The translations under genes and the position numbers were made by a program. A DNA stretch of 8,107 nt from an uncultured Opitutia bacterium. Its GTDB lineage: Bacteria > Verrucomicrobiota > Verrucomicrobiia > Opitutales > Opitutaceae. Of the stretch, positions 6,890 through 8,107 are shown piece by piece. The number at the start of each line of letters is the position of its first letter. The first letter of the stretch is position 1. The stretch covers positions 1 through 8,107 of the forward strand of contig CAJAFD010000152.1 of the NCBI GenBank assembly GCA_903938935.1. The letters run 5' to 3'. The notes beneath the pieces are model-generated. The model was not told the DNA's origin. It worked only from the letters and a program-made list of their open reading frames with translations, and did not search any database.

Positions 6890-8107
6890 TTACAAACCGC
6901 GCGCGGCGGCGACCACCGCGGCCGCCGTGATCCCCAATTCCGCGTAAACTTGCGGCGCGGGCGCACTGATGCCGAAGCGATCAATACCGACGACCTTGCC
7001 ATCAAGACCGACGTATTTGCGCCAGAGACCGCTGACGCCGGCTTCGACCGCCACACGCGCGCGACACGAGGGCGGCAAAATGCTGTCGCGATATTCCGCC
7101 GATTGGCGGTCAAAGCGTTCGCAGCACGGCATCGAAACCACGCGTGTACCGGCGCCCAATTCCTTGGCGGCGGCCAACGCGAGATGCAGCTCGCTGCCCG
7201 TGGACAACAGGATGTGCGTGAGCGGCGCGGTTTCTTGGAGAGCGACGTAGCCGCCCTTCAAAACGCCGGCGCGCCGGATGTGCGGCGGAATATCGTTCAA
7301 CACGGGCACGGCTTGGCGCGACAGCGCGATCAATGTCGGCCCGTCCATGCGCTCGAGGGCGGCGGCGTAAGCGCCGGCCGTTTCTTCGGGATCGCCGGGG
7401 CGGATCACGTCGAGATTAGGAATCAAGCGCAGCGAGGAAATCGTCTCGACCGGTTGATGCGTCGGGCCGTCTTCGCCCACGCCGATGGAGTCATGCGTGT
7501 AGATATAAAGCACCGGCAATTTCGCCAGCGCAGCGATACGCATCGACGGACGCGAGTAATCGGCGAACACCAAAAAGGTCGCGATGCTGGGGCGGAAAAT
7601 TCCGTCGTAAGCGACGCCGTTGGCGATCGCCGCCATGCCGTGTTCGCGGATGCCGAAGCGGATATTGCGTCCACCACGGTTGGCGGGATCGAAGTCAGGC
7701 GTGCCGTTGATGAGATTGAGCGTCGAGCCGTAGAGATCGGCGCTACCACCGATCAGCAACGGGAGTTCGGTCGCGATCGGTTGGAGAACGTCGCGGCCGG
7801 CCGCGCGTGTGCCACCGAGTTTGACGTCGGAGGCGAAGAGCGGGGTTTTCTCCAGCAGGTGCGCCGCGCTCGGAGCCACCGAGGCCGAGTCGAGGAGCGC
7901 AGATTTTTCCGGATTAGCCGCACGCCAAGCCTTGAGGGTCTTGTGCCACTTGTTGGAAGTGCGGATGAGGCGAGCTTTGTGATTGGCGAAATAAGCGCGG
8001 ACGTCATCGCGAGCGGATTGAATGGGAATATTATATTTATCTACAGTATCAAGGATGAATTGATTTGATTTTTGAAATTCGTCGGCATTGGGAGTGATGG
8101 CCTGGAG
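6890..8107 (-). CDS. tkt: Transketolase, C-terminal 405 residues (5' end outside window)
   Basis: Transketolase moves two-carbon ketol units between sugar phosphates in the pentose phosphate or Calvin pathway, using thiamine diphosphate in the cytoplasm. The frame is open from the window edge to TAA at 6892-6890; full-length enzymes are about 650-700 residues, so roughly the last 60% is present. The GTG at 7879 is internal, because coding sequence continues upstream of it (YNIP, DVRAYF, KWHKLTKLAWRAANPEK). The pyrimidine-binding domain shows LLIGGSADLYGS, RFGIREHGMAAIANG with the cofactor-activating Glu (codon 7645-7643), FLVFADYSRPSMR and YTHDSIGVGEDGPTHQPVE. The C-terminal domain has ALSRQAVPVLND, STGSELHLALAAA, RVVSMPCCERFDRQ, AVEAG and DRFGISAPAPQVY. 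All expected motifs of this portion are intact. The GIREH form of the Glu motif is nearer to plant and Gram-positive enzymes than to the GVREF of E. coli. The most upstream part (8020-8080) is strikingly AT-rich and poorly conserved. A strong terminator follows the stop. Confidence 0.96.
   Translation of the reverse strand, partial: LQAITPNADEFQKSNQFILDTVDKYNIPIQSARDDVRAYFANHKARLIRTSNKWHKTLKAWRAANPEKSALLDSASVAPSAAHLLEKTPLFASDVKLGGTRAAGRDVLQPIATELPLLIGGSADLYGSTLNLINGTPDFDPANRGGRNIRFGIREHGMAAIANGVAYDGIFRPSIATFLVFADYSRPSMRIAALAKLPVLYIYTHDSIGVGEDGPTHQPVETISSLRLIPNLDVIRPGDPEETAGAYAAALERMDGPTLIALSRQAVPVLNDIPPHIRRAGVLKGGYVALQETAPLTHILLSTGSELHLALAAAKELGAGTRVVSMPCCERFDRQSAEYRDSILPPSCRARVAVEAGVSGLWRKYVGLDGKVVGIDRFGISAPAPQVYAELGITAAAVVAAARGL

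Noticed and set aside
6890..7879. Transketolase starting at the internal GTG at 7879
   Set aside because: The same frame stays open to the window edge and encodes recognisable transketolase residues upstream, so the gene is truncated by the window and not a short form.
6884..8068. 394-codon plus-strand open frame opposite transketolase
   Set aside because: It is antisense to a gene with all transketolase motifs. Its translation is Arg/Gly/Asp/Ala-rich without recognisable domains, as expected from the opposite strand of GC-rich coding DNA.
1..8107. Search for CRISPR arrays, IS ends, tRNA/rRNA, toxin-antitoxin, phage or defence genes
   Set aside because: No regularly spaced repeats, transposase motifs, cloverleaf-like segments or small paired genes were seen. 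The window is explained by housekeeping and efflux genes.

Overview
The window looks like ordinary chromosome from a GC-rich, diderm (Gram-negative-type) bacterium. The outer-membrane channel and tripartite pump require an outer membrane. The general style (weak Shine-Dalgarno use, the MarR subfamily with an LKDLPRYECLLE-type N-terminus, the plant/Gram-positive-like GIREHGM transketolase motif) would fit the Verrucomicrobiota, perhaps the Opitutaceae. That placement is an inference from protein flavour, not a database result.

Every gene I can support lies on the minus strand, so the transcriptional order runs from high to low coordinates. (1) 8107-6890: the C-terminal 405 residues of transketolase, entering from outside the window and closed by a strong intrinsic terminator (6866-6837). 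(2) 6889-6691: a 199-bp intergenic region holding that terminator, several short palindromes and, 34 bp upstream of the next gene, an 18-bp inverted repeat that looks like a MarR-type operator. (3) 6690-494: a compact four-gene cluster of MarR-family regulator, periplasmic adaptor (membrane fusion protein), inner-membrane RND pump and TolC-like outer-membrane factor, with gaps of 36, 29 and 12 bp. (4) 493-371: a 123-bp gap with a weak hairpin. (5) 370-1: the first 123 codons of a membrane-anchored protein resembling the start of AsmA-type envelope proteins, running off the window.

The central cluster encodes a complete, intact, proton-driven tripartite efflux pump with its own regulator as first gene. 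The likely logic is that the MarR protein sits on the palindrome inside its own promoter and represses the whole operon until an effector, possibly a pump substrate, releases it. The pump takes substrates from the inner membrane or periplasm and passes them through the adaptor to the outer-membrane channel. The transketolase (pentose phosphate/Calvin-type carbon shuffling) is an unrelated upstream neighbour insulated by its terminator.

I found no CRISPR array, insertion sequence, tRNA/rRNA, phage gene or undescribed system. The most useful second-look items are the operator candidate, the loop insertion in the MarR protein, the AT-rich patch in transketolase and the pyrimidine-rich leaders that replace Shine-Dalgarno sequences.
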